NCBI GenBank assembly: GCA_039029515.1
Contig: JBCCFX010000135.1
Coordinates: forward strand, 1 to 11,848
DNA: 11,848 bases
Reading direction: 5' to 3'
Origin: JBCCFX01 sp039029515
GTDB taxonomy: Bacteria > Planctomycetota > Phycisphaerae > Phycisphaerales > SM1A02
The notes under the pieces are model-generated. The model worked only from the letters and a program-made list of their open reading frames with translations. It ran no database searches and was not told where the DNA came from. Below, one piece after another: positions 5,749-11,710 of the stretch (within the stretch, counting starts at the first letter, position 1; every line of letters begins with the position of its first letter). Position numbers and translations under genes: made by a program.

Positions 5749-7746
5749 TTATCGGCGCTGACGCATTCGACTTGCAGGGACTAACGTTTCGTCCGGATCG
5801 AGTTTGCGCAGTCCACCACGGAGATCCCGACGCGCGTTGCGCATGCGTTCGTACAGCCCTGCGGGATTCGGTCGCGTCACGTCACGGAGCGTCGGCAAGT
5901 CGTACATCGCGATCAATGGTGCGTCTTCAGGCAGCCGCTGACGCGCCGAATCAACTTCGCGAAGATCCATCAGATCAAGCAGTCCTGCGGTCGCCACATC
6001 AAGAGACGCCGGCATCGGAGCGCTTGTCTGCACCATCGCCTCGACAATGAGGCCGACGTGAAGCAGATCATCGGCGCGATAGCGCTCGATCATCGACTTC
6101 AACCGGCTGAGCAACGCATCACGATCCGTCACATCCGGCGCGATGGTGCCATCGTAGAATTCGAGAAACGCCGCCTTCATGCCGACGGATGTGCCGACAT
6201 AGCCAAATGGATCCACCGCACTGATGCGCCGTGCCATCGCGAGCAAGCCGCGAAGCTCATCGCGGTCAATCACCTGCAACTCGAACGCTTCCCGACCAAG
6301 ATCGGTGACCTGCAGGAACACATGATGTGATGTCATGGATGATGCGTAGGTGCCATCCGATGCAAGATGCGCGCTCAGGACAATCGCCTCACGCAGCCGC
6401 TGTGCCATCAGCTCGTTGTCACGGGCACGGATGGCGCGAATGGCATCGACGATGAGATACCGGCTCAGGTCGCGAATCGGCCCCGAATACACCGCGATTC
6501 CGACTGGTCGTTTGCTTTCGAGTTGACGCAACGGACGGAAGTCACATCGACGCATGCGTGTGCCCTGTTCGACCAGCGCATCGATCTCGGATGACTTCTC
6601 ATACATCGTGACAAGAAGCGGATCGATTGCACGGCTCGCGTTCATGTCCATGGCGCGCAACGCATCGAGCACTTCAGGCTCACGCTTCTGCAATTTGTTC
6701 GCGGCCTTGACGTACCACCGCGCCGCGTTGGCTTCTTCGAGAATATCGATGCTGCCATCAGAGATTGACTGCAGCATCTCAATGCGAGATCGAACCATGT
6801 CTTCTGAGCGCAACTTCTGGTCGTAGACTTTCGTGAGCGCCGGCATGACGGCCATCGCCAGCGCGCCATGTTCGCCTGCCTCGATCTCCGCATCGATCTC
6901 TGCCAGCCGCTCCTGCGCGGCTTCGGAGTCCGGGCTCGCAAACAACTCGACCATCTCGGTCATGAGACCGTCGTACTGCCCCAGTTGCGCATCGAAATCC
7001 TCGCGCGTCATCGATTGCAATTCGTCACGAAGCTCGCCTTCGAGCGTCATCATCTCAAGGATCGAGGTCACGTCGCCGGTCTCGCTGAACATGCGATCGA
7101 GCGACGTGATGGCCAGTTCCTGTTCCATGGCGACGGCGTCCACGTAATGAAACGGGTCGCGCGGATCGACATCACCGAGTGCGGAGGCCAGGGCTGCGCT
7201 CGTGGCCGCATCCAGTCCGCCCTGATCGACCATGACATCCACAAAGCCATCGCCGAAACTGAAGATCGCATTGCCGACCAGTGAACTGACGACGGTGCCA
7301 TCCTGGCCCACGTGTTCGCCGATGCGATACATGGCGGCGATCCGATCCGCAGCGCCGGCCGAATCGCCATCGACGAGCCGGACCTGCGCATCGACGCGCA
7401 TCAGGCGCGCGACCTGACGCAGTTCGCTCAGGTGCGGGAGCATCATCTCGAAGCCCTCGCTGTAGTCGAGCCCGAAGTCAGACGTCGCCAGATTGCTGCC
7501 GCGCCGGGCTTCGTTGATGACCGTGTTCGCGCGATTCAGCACCGCACGCAGCTCGGGGGTGATTGGGGCGTCGATCTCGCCGACGTAATTGTGGATGACC
7601 GACCAGTCGTCTGCGGTCAGCGATTCCATGGATTCAATGGCCCGGCCGTACCACCAGGCCGCATTCTGGTTATCCCCCCGCGTGACGCCGGTGACGAGAC
7701 ACAGGACCATGACGACAGCCGGAATGAACATTTTTCGGAGTACCAT
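5749..7746 (-). CDS. Exported 665-residue protein with two related halves, function unknown
   Basis: A signal peptide spans about residues 1-24 (hydrophobic core 6-20, ending TRGD), so the protein is probably periplasmic or secreted. No further membrane segment is visible; it is almost wholly helical and rich in Glu, Asp, Arg, Met. Two halves look related. NAAWWYGRAIESMESL (28-43) matches NAARWYVKAANKLQKR (340-355). The stretch around LSELRQVARLMRVDAQVRLVDGD (106-128) corresponds to IRDLSRYLIVDAIRAIRARD (424-443). QDGTVVSSLVGNAIF (148-162) corresponds to SDGTYASSMTSHHVF (463-477). The halves are joined by an acidic helical segment (about 226-337) with coiled-coil character. The ATG at 7746 is chosen because AGGAAG lies six bases upstream (7753-7758) and a signal peptide begins there. 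I do not recognise the family; no catalytic motif is visible. It is divergent from the nitroreductase-like gene, 93 bases away. Confidence 0.85.
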   Translation of the reverse strand: MVLRKMFIPAVVMVLCLVTGVTRGDNQNAAWWYGRAIESMESLTADDWSVIHNYVGEIDAPITPELRAVLNRANTVINEARRGSNLATSDFGLDYSEGFEMMLPHLSELRQVARLMRVDAQVRLVDGDSAGAADRIAAMYRIGEHVGQDGTVVSSLVGNAIFSFGDGFVDVMVDQGGLDAATSAALASALGDVDPRDPFHYVDAVAMEQELAITSLDRMFSETGDVTSILEMMTLEGELRDELQSMTREDFDAQLGQYDGLMTEMVELFASPDSEAAQERLAEIDAEIEAGEHGALAMAVMPALTKVYDQKLRSEDMVRSRIEMLQSISDGSIDILEEANAARWYVKAANKLQKREPEVLDALRAMDMNASRAIDPLLVTMYEKSSEIDALVEQGTRMRRCDFRPLRQLESKRPVGIAVYSGPIRDLSRYLIVDAIRAIRARDNELMAQRLREAIVLSAHLASDGTYASSMTSHHVFLQVTDLGREAFELQVIDRDELRGLLAMARRISAVDPFGYVGTSVGMKAAFLEFYDGTIAPDVTDRDALLSRLKSMIERYRADDLLHVGLIVEAMVQTSAPMPASLDVATAGLLDLMDLREVDSARQRLPEDAPLIAMYDLPTLRDVTRPNPAGLYERMRNARRDLRGGLRKLDPDETLVPASRMRQRR

Positions 7747-7839
7747 GGATTGCTTCCTGATCGCGGCGGGTTGTTCCGCCAGTCCGATTCTCTGATTCAA
7801 ACGCCAGTTCGACAACGACTCGTTCGCAAGGATCCTGCC

Positions 7840-8514
7840 ATGACGTCCGCCCCCTTCGTTCCGTTCTCGCCGTACACCCCGACGACCCCGGCGGAGGAGG
7901 CTTCGCGGCAGTTCTACGACATCATGCGTCAGCGCCGATCGATCCGTATGTTCTCCGATCGGCCGGTGAGCCGGGAAACCATTGAGAACGTCATCCGGGC
8001 CGCGGGAACCGCACCCAACGGCGCGAACAAGCAGCCGTGGCGATTCGTGGCGGTTCAGGATGCGGGCCTGAAACACGAAATCCGCCTCGCAGCCGAAGAA
8101 GAGGAACGAGAGTTCTACTCGCGTCGCGCGAGCGAGACGTGGCTGAACGATCTGACACCGTTCGGGACCGACGACCAGAAGCCGTTCCTCGACATCGCGC
8201 CGTGGCTCATCATCGTGTTCAAGATCATGAAGGACGACAACCCGCGCACTGATTCCGATCAGGTGTATTACGTCAACGAGTCGGTCGGTATTGCGACGGG
8301 CTTGCTGCTCGCCGCAGCGCATCATGCAGGACTTGCCACGCTGACGCACACACCAAGTCCGATGAAGTTCCTCGCGGAAGTATTGCGCCGTCCGTCGTAT
8401 GAGCGCCCGTTCCTGCTCATTCCAGTCGGATATCCCGCGGATGATTGCGTGGTGCCCGCGATTGAGCGCAAGCCACTCGAAGACATCATGGTCGTGGACC
8501 GGCCATCGGCGTGA
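7840..8514 (+). CDS. Nitroreductase-fold flavoprotein of the iodotyrosine deiodinase (IYD) type
   Basis: This 224-residue protein belongs to the FMN-dependent nitroreductase superfamily. RRSIRMFSDRPV (32-43) gives the phosphate-binding Arg/Ser, APNGANKQPWRFV (58-70) follows, and THTPSPMKFL (169-178) and RPFLLIPVGYPADD (189-202) are typical of the IYD branch. Mammalian IYD closes an active-site lid over the substrate zwitterion with Glu, Tyr and Lys (153, 157, 178 in mouse). The same residues appear here with the same spacing: Glu89, Tyr93, Lys114. Bacterial members can reductively dehalogenate halotyrosines in vitro, but their natural substrate is generally unknown. There is no transmembrane anchor, so it is probably cytoplasmic. 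AAGGA at 7828-7832, seven bases before the ATG, supports the start. A longer open frame reaching upstream runs through the opposite gene and is not credible. Family is firm; substrate is inferred. Confidence 0.9.
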   Translation: MTSAPFVPFSPYTPTTPAEEASRQFYDIMRQRRSIRMFSDRPVSRETIENVIRAAGTAPNGANKQPWRFVAVQDAGLKHEIRLAAEEEEREFYSRRASETWLNDLTPFGTDDQKPFLDIAPWLIIVFKIMKDDNPRTDSDQVYYVNESVGIATGLLLAAAHHAGLATLTHTPSPMKFLAEVLRRPSYERPFLLIPVGYPADDCVVPAIERKPLEDIMVVDRPSA

Positions 8515-8548
8515 TGACCACGCGCTCACGTTGATCATGAGTTTTCAC

Positions 8549-8576
8549 TTGACACGCGGCTCCAGAGACATATAGT
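8549..8576 (+). promoter_or_regulatory. Near-consensus sigma70-type promoter pointing into a gene-free region
   Basis: TTGACA (8549-8554, perfect) and TATAGT (8571-8576, five of six) are 16 bases apart. It is the best -35/-10 pair I find in the window. Transcription would start near 8582-8584 on the + strand. The first credible protein gene downstream begins only at 9678. Confidence 0.65.
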
Positions 8577-8632
8577 GCAACCTCACTTCAAGTCTTTTCG
8601 CGTTTGTCTGTTGCGTTCCGCACCATGACGAA

Positions 8633-8648
8633 CGCACCGGCCGGTGCG
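8633..8648. other. 16-bp perfect palindrome
   Basis: CGCACCGG is followed directly by its reverse complement CCGGTGCG, about 50 bases after the predicted transcription start. It could be a protein-binding site or an RNA stem. It overlaps, and excludes, the alternative stem GGCC-G-GTGC (8639-8647) with GCAC-GGCC (8654-8661). Confidence 0.6.
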
Positions 8649-9133
8649 ATTGAGCACGGCCACAGTCCGACAACGGGCGATTTGGAAAATCCGCGGTTTC
8701 ATGCGGAAAAATAGGGCCGGACGCCATTGGTCGCGTTGCATCCACGTTGTGTGGAGTACGCATTCACAATGCTGTTCCATCGCCGAACACTGTGCACCGA
8801 TCGTGCGCGCTGACAGCACGTCAGCGAGGTGATTGCGTGCGCCACGAGCGATGTCAACTGGGTCTCCGTAACGTCAGACACGTTGCGTGGTGACCGTGAT
8901 CCTGCCACCAGTCTTGTGATTGGAATCAGGATCGTGATACGCCCGGAGAAATTTTTGAACGTGTCGGGAATGCACCGCGAGATGGTGTGTCTCAACACTG
9001 CCGACGACAACGATGTCCCGATGGGACACGATGACCGAGGCCATTTCTCCCTGACTGCTCGTGCCTATCAACGAGCGTCGCAGAACCCGGTTCGGTGCTG
9101 GAGTCCGGAGGGGACTTCATACCCGAACACCCC

Positions 9134-9159
9134 GCGTGTCCGTCCAGAGGACGACACGC
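9134..9159 (+). other. Bulged hairpin
   Basis: GCGTGT (9134-9139) pairs with ACACGC (9154-9159) and CGTCC (9141-9145) with GGACG (9149-9153), leaving one bulged C at 9140 and the loop AGA. Eleven pairs with a single bulge is more like an RNA helix than a chance palindrome. Confidence 0.55.
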
Positions 9160-9283
9160 ATGCGGATGCACATGTCGATGAGCTGACGACGACCTCGCTC
9201 GACGTTCACCATCGCCCTGCATCGGCACATATCCACGAATCGGTCACGGGCCACGCGATCCGTCGCATGGTGCCGGCCGAGGA

Positions 9284-9312
9284 CGGTGTGGCGCCATGAT
9301 CGCGCCATACCG
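9284..9312 (+). other. 11-bp hairpin with one G-U pair
   Basis: CGGTGTGGCGC (9284-9294) pairs with GCGCCATACCG (9302-9312) around CATGATC; the only non-standard pair is G9288-U9308. Beyond an A-A mismatch (9283/9313) two more pairs can form (9282/9314 and the wobble 9281/9315). Confidence 0.6.
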
Positions 9313-9393
9313 ACTCCGGGCGTACCCGGGTGCTATCTCCGTGGCACCCGCGTCCGACCGGACGGTGGTCAATGTCGGCCACACACCCCCATC

Positions 9394-9422
9394 GGGCCGC
9401 CGGTGACGGTCACCGGCGGTCC
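9394..9422 (+). other. Near-perfect 23-bp palindrome, 14-bp RNA stem
   Basis: CCGCCGGTGAC (9397-9407) and GTCACCGGCGG (9409-9419) are perfect complements around one G. In RNA the helix extends by G9396-U9420, G9395-C9421 and G9394-C9422. With a single central base it could equally be a DNA site for a dimeric regulator. Confidence 0.65.
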
Positions 9423-9428
9423 CATTTC

Positions 9429-9479
9429 CGGCTGTTGGTTCGTCTGTGTTCGCCTCCCGAACACGGACGGGCCCAGCCG
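9429..9479 (+). other. Long hairpin, 21 pairs with a two-base bulge
   Basis: CGGCTG (9429-9434) pairs with CAGCCG (9474-9479). After a UU bulge (9435-9436), 9437-9451 pair with 9459-9473 through 15 continuous pairs, capped by the seven-base loop GCCTCCC. Three of the 21 pairs are U-G (9439/9471, 9440/9470, 9445/9465) and work only on the + strand. No T run follows the stem, so it does not look like an intrinsic terminator. Confidence 0.72.
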
Positions 9480-9506
9480 ACTCAAGTGAACAATGAACCT
9501 GACAGA

Positions 9507-9523
9507 GCGCTCACATTGAGCGC
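9507..9523 (+). other. 7-bp hairpin closing the structured region
   Basis: GCGCTCA (9507-9513) and TGAGCGC (9517-9523) pair perfectly around CAT. It follows the long hairpin by 27 bases and has no T run after it. Confidence 0.5.
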
Positions 9524-9526
9524 GAG

Positions 9527-9570
9527 CATGTCACATCGTCGATATTCAATCTGACATGGATTGACATGTC
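9527..9570. promoter_or_regulatory. TGACATG repeats: possible operator upstream of the beta-helix gene
   Basis: TGACATG occurs at 9552-9558 and 9562-9568, one helical turn (10 bases) apart, and its reverse complement CATGTCA at 9527-9533. The last copy also forms the palindrome GACATGTC (9563-9570) and contains TTGACA (9561-9566), which could be a -35 box, though the matching -10 region (TCGAAG at 9583-9588) is weak. Confidence 0.35.
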
Positions 9571-9634
9571 CCACCCGAGACATCGAAGCGGGTTGTCATA
9601 ACCGCATCGGGCTGGGAGACTTCTTCGCCATCAG

Positions 9635-9655
9635 GAGCGTTGGGGGGCCACGCTC
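9635..9655 (+). other. Hairpin just upstream of the beta-helix ribosome site
   Basis: GAGCGT (9635-9640) pairs with ACGCTC (9650-9655) around a G-rich loop of nine bases. It ends ten bases before AGGAG at 9666-9670, so it could influence translation of the gene at 9678. Confidence 0.4.
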
Positions 9656-9677
9656 AGCCGATGAGAGGAGTGATGCC

Positions 9678-11036
9678 GTGCGAAGCATCTTCGCGCTGTG
9701 TGGCCTTGCGTTTCTTGTGTTGAACGCCACCCCCGCACCAGCTGCTACCGTCCACGTTCCGACGGATGTCCCGACCATTCAACTGGCCATCATGGCCGCG
9801 CAGGCTGGCGACGAAGTCGTCGTCGCCCCGGGTGTCTACTACGAAACCATCGACCTGCTTGGCAAAGCGATCACGGTGCGTGGTGCCGGCAGTGCTGAAT
9901 CCACCATCATCGATGGCTCTGACTTCAATCAGGCCGTCATCCGCTGCGATTCCAATGAAACCACCGCCACGGTGATCCGCAACCTCACGATTCGTCACGG
10001 ACGAGGGACCGCCGTCGCCGGCGCGACGATCGGTGGCGGCATGCTCGTGCAGAACGCGAACCCGCGCATCATCCGCTGCATCTTTGAGGACAACCATGCC
10101 GCCAACGGCGGCGGTGCCATCGCCATCTCGCTGGCAAGCCCGCGCATCGACGACTGCACGTTCATCCTCAACAGCACCTCGATTGTCGGCCAGGGTGGCG
10201 GCGCGATCCTGATCGAAGGCGGCGCACCGGTCATCCGGCGTGCACGATTCTTCACCAATGATGGCGGCTTCCTCGGCGGCGCGATCTCCATGATCGGTTC
10301 GGCCGCGACGCTCTCCGATTGCCTGTTCGTCGCCAACGAAGCGGTTCTGGGCGGCGCGGTACGCGTCAGTGGCGGTGCCCCTCGCATCGTCAACGGCACG
10401 TTTTCGCATAACGCGGCCGATCCGATGATCACCGGGTCAGGCAGCGCCATTCGATGTGACTCCAAAGCGCAGCTCGCGCTGACGAACTCCATTCTGTGGG
10501 AGACCGGCGAGACACCATTGGTCGACCTCGCCGGCGCAACGACCACCGCGAGCCATTGCACCATTCAGTTCGGATTCGAAGGCGAAGCCATCCTGACGTC
10601 GAACCCGCGATTCCTTGATCCCGCCGGTGACGACGATGTGATCGGCACGCTCGACGATGTGTTCGGACTGCGCGCGAATTCGCCGGCCATCGACGCCGGG
10701 ACGAACAGCGCGCTGGTCGCAGAGACGATTCTGGATCTGCTTCGACGCAATCGCGTGATCGATGGTGACGGCGATCAGTCCCCGATCGTGGATCACGGTG
10801 CGGCGGAGTTCGAACCGATCGTCTGTGCTGCGGACTGTCAGCCGATGACGAGCCAGGGCATCGGCAACGGCGTCGTGAACATTGACGAGTTGATCGCTGT
10901 CATCAACGCCATGGGGACGACCGACACGCCGTGCGATGTCGCGCCGTCGAATCCCGATGGCTCGTTCGGCGACGGCGTGATCGATATCGATGATCTCGTG
11001 ACGGTGATTACGTCCTTTGGCGGCTGTGGGACGTAA
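9678..11036 (+). CDS. Secreted right-handed beta-helix protein with dockerin-like tail
   Basis: The 452-residue product starts at GTG, supported by AGGAG at 9666-9670, seven bases upstream, and by the signal peptide that begins there (core about 4-16, likely cleavage after the PAPA or AA near 20-23). VPTIQLAIMAAQAGDEVVVAPG (31-52) with YYETIDLLGK (54-63) is the usual opening of planctomycete parallel beta-helix proteins. Irregular coils follow to about residue 300, with repeated GGGA/GGGM turns (e.g. 119-122, 144-147, 173-176) and lines like NPRIIRCIFEDN and APRIVNGTFSHN. SPAIDAG (335-341) is another mark of the family. The end has two calcium-loop-like dockerin-type motifs, GNGVVNIDELIAVI (396-409) and GDGVIDIDDLVTVI (431-444), then SFGGCGT. 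Beta-helix proteins often bind or cut polysaccharides, but no catalytic set is evident, so the function is open. Confidence 0.88.
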   Translation: MRSIFALCGLAFLVLNATPAPAATVHVPTDVPTIQLAIMAAQAGDEVVVAPGVYYETIDLLGKAITVRGAGSAESTIIDGSDFNQAVIRCDSNETTATVIRNLTIRHGRGTAVAGATIGGGMLVQNANPRIIRCIFEDNHAANGGGAIAISLASPRIDDCTFILNSTSIVGQGGGAILIEGGAPVIRRARFFTNDGGFLGGAISMIGSAATLSDCLFVANEAVLGGAVRVSGGAPRIVNGTFSHNAADPMITGSGSAIRCDSKAQLALTNSILWETGETPLVDLAGATTTASHCTIQFGFEGEAILTSNPRFLDPAGDDDVIGTLDDVFGLRANSPAIDAGTNSALVAETILDLLRRNRVIDGDGDQSPIVDHGAAEFEPIVCAADCQPMTSQGIGNGVVNIDELIAVINAMGTTDTPCDVAPSNPDGSFGDGVIDIDDLVTVITSFGGCGT

Positions 11037-11074
11037 CCAGACGATCATCGCAACGCACGACGCCCGAATCCGAA

Positions 11075-11080
11075 TACTCT
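11075..11080 (+). promoter_or_regulatory. Candidate -10 box TACTCT for leaderless DUF456 mRNA
   Basis: TACTCT fits TANNNT and ends six bases before the ATG at 11087, the same spacing as at 1431-1436 and 3896-3901. No Shine-Dalgarno-like sequence is present and no -35 box is clear. Confidence 0.4.
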
Positions 11081-11086
11081 GCTGAC

Positions 11087-11632
11087 ATGGAATGGGTCTT
11101 CATCATCCTCGTCGGGTTGATCTTCGCCCTCGTGGGCGTGGTCTGCGTGATCTCGGTCGTGGTCAGCCTGCCCGGCGCGTGGGTCATGATCGGCCTCGCG
11201 CTCGTCATTGAGTTGATGGACTTCATCTATCTTCCCGTCGATGCCGGGCAGACGTTTGGCTGGTGGACGCTCGGCATTGCCGTTGCGCTCGCGGCCTTCG
11301 GCGAACTGCTGGAATTCTCGGCAGGAGCGCTTGGCGCGAAGACCGCAGGGAGTTCCTCACGCGGGATGTGGGGCGCACTCGGTGGCGGCATCATCGGCGC
11401 GATTCTCGGTACGTTCATCCCCGTCCCGCTTCTCGGCACATTGATCGGCGCTGTGGTTGGCACGTTCACCGGCGCACTGCTGGGCGAGATGTCGCACAAG
11501 GACGGCACACTGGATGGTTCGATCAAGCCGGCAATCGGCGCGACGATCGGGCGCATTCTCGGCACGCTCGCGAAGGTGCCGGTGGCGACGGCGATCTGGA
11601 TGATGCTGACGATCGCGGCGTTCTGGCCGTGA
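11087..11632 (+). CDS. DUF456 family membrane protein
   Basis: This 181-residue protein is almost entirely hydrophobic. Membrane segments lie at about 3-26, 31-48, 58-80, 97-134 (a long Gly-rich stretch, probably two short helices) and 155-180. The signatures of DUF456 are visible: SLPGAWVMIG (27-36) after the first helix, then ELLEFSAGALGAKTAGSSSR (73-92), GALGGGIIGAILGTF (96-110) and PVPLLGTLIGAVVGTFTGAL (112-131), with small residues spaced like a glycine zipper. The charged segment GEMSHKDGTLDGSIKPAIGA follows at 133-152. The biochemical role of the family is not known. The gene starts 50 bases after the beta-helix gene but has its own TANNNT box six bases before ATG, so it may be an independent unit. 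Family assignment is confident; function is not. Confidence 0.9.
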   Translation: MEWVFIILVGLIFALVGVVCVISVVVSLPGAWVMIGLALVIELMDFIYLPVDAGQTFGWWTLGIAVALAAFGELLEFSAGALGAKTAGSSSRGMWGALGGGIIGAILGTFIPVPLLGTLIGAVVGTFTGALLGEMSHKDGTLDGSIKPAIGATIGRILGTLAKVPVATAIWMMLTIAAFWP

Positions 11633-11642
11633 GAGAAGAGTC

Positions 11643-11670
11643 GTCAGCTCTCAGCTGTCAGCTGTCAGTC
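11643..11670. repeat. Four 7-bp tandem repeats (GTCAGCT type)
   Basis: GTCAGCT, CTCAGCT, GTCAGCT and GTCAGTC follow one another without gaps, ten bases after the DUF456 stop. Overlapping AGCTGTCAGCT offers weak inverted pairing as well. Confidence 0.75.
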
Positions 11671-11676
11671 GTGTCC

Positions 11677-11698
11677 GCCGGGTAGGGTTGAACCCGGC
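11677..11698. repeat. Inverted repeat after the DUF456 gene
   Basis: GCCGGGT (11677-11683) and ACCCGGC (11692-11698) pair perfectly around the eight bases AGGGTTGA. It could end the DUF456 message, although no T run follows, or be a relic of the GTAGGGCGGG family, since GGGTAGGG lies inside it. Confidence 0.5.
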
Positions 11699-11710
11699 AA
11701 TGAACTCCGT

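Larger units (their letters stand above)
8583..9523 (+). ncRNA. Candidate large structured non-coding RNA (or very long structured leader)
   Basis: Within the gene-free interval 8515-9677, a consensus-like promoter is followed by many stems. The main ones are 8639-8661 (8 bp, one bulge), 8808-8826 (7 bp), 8895-8936 (10 bp, two G-U), 9014-9028 (6 bp), 9057-9076 (6 bp), 9100-9118 (7 bp, one G-U), 9134-9159 (11 bp, one bulge), 9284-9312 (11 bp, one G-U), 9394-9422 (14 bp, one G-U) and 9429-9479 (21 bp, three G-U). In every case the G-U pairs hold in a + strand RNA and would be A-C mismatches in a minus strand RNA. I recognise no RNase P, tmRNA, SRP, 6S, OLE or GOLLD signature. The 3' end is a guess: no stem with a T run is visible, so transcription could continue into the gene at 9678. 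A decayed gene remains possible. Confidence 0.4.

Noticed and set aside
7312..7839. Upstream extension of the nitroreductase-fold gene
   Set aside because: It runs antisense through the start of the exported-protein gene. The family start and the AAGGA site support 7840.
7747..8538. Upstream extension of the minus-strand exported protein to 929 residues
   Set aside because: The extension lies opposite the well-supported nitroreductase-fold gene and would bury the signal peptide and the AGGAAG site that mark the real start at 7746.
8625..8714. A 29-codon open frame about 40 bases after the strong promoter
   Set aside because: No ribosome site precedes its ATG, and the palindrome and stems of 8633-8661 lie within it. 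It cannot be told from chance without conservation data, though a leader peptide is not excluded.
8829..9299. A 156-codon open frame (GTG start) in the gene-free interval
   Set aside because: It has no Shine-Dalgarno site and no TANNNT box, no recognisable domain and an uneven residue make-up rich in His, Asp and Thr. It runs across several of the stems. In GC-rich DNA a frame this long is common by chance. A protein match would revive it.
8583..9523. Known RNA families (RNase P RNA, tmRNA, SRP RNA, 6S RNA, group I or II intron)
   Set aside because: I looked for the GAGGAAAGTCC motif of RNase P, a tRNA-like CCA end, the SRP tetraloop region and intron core motifs and saw none. Only a covariance-model search can exclude remote members.
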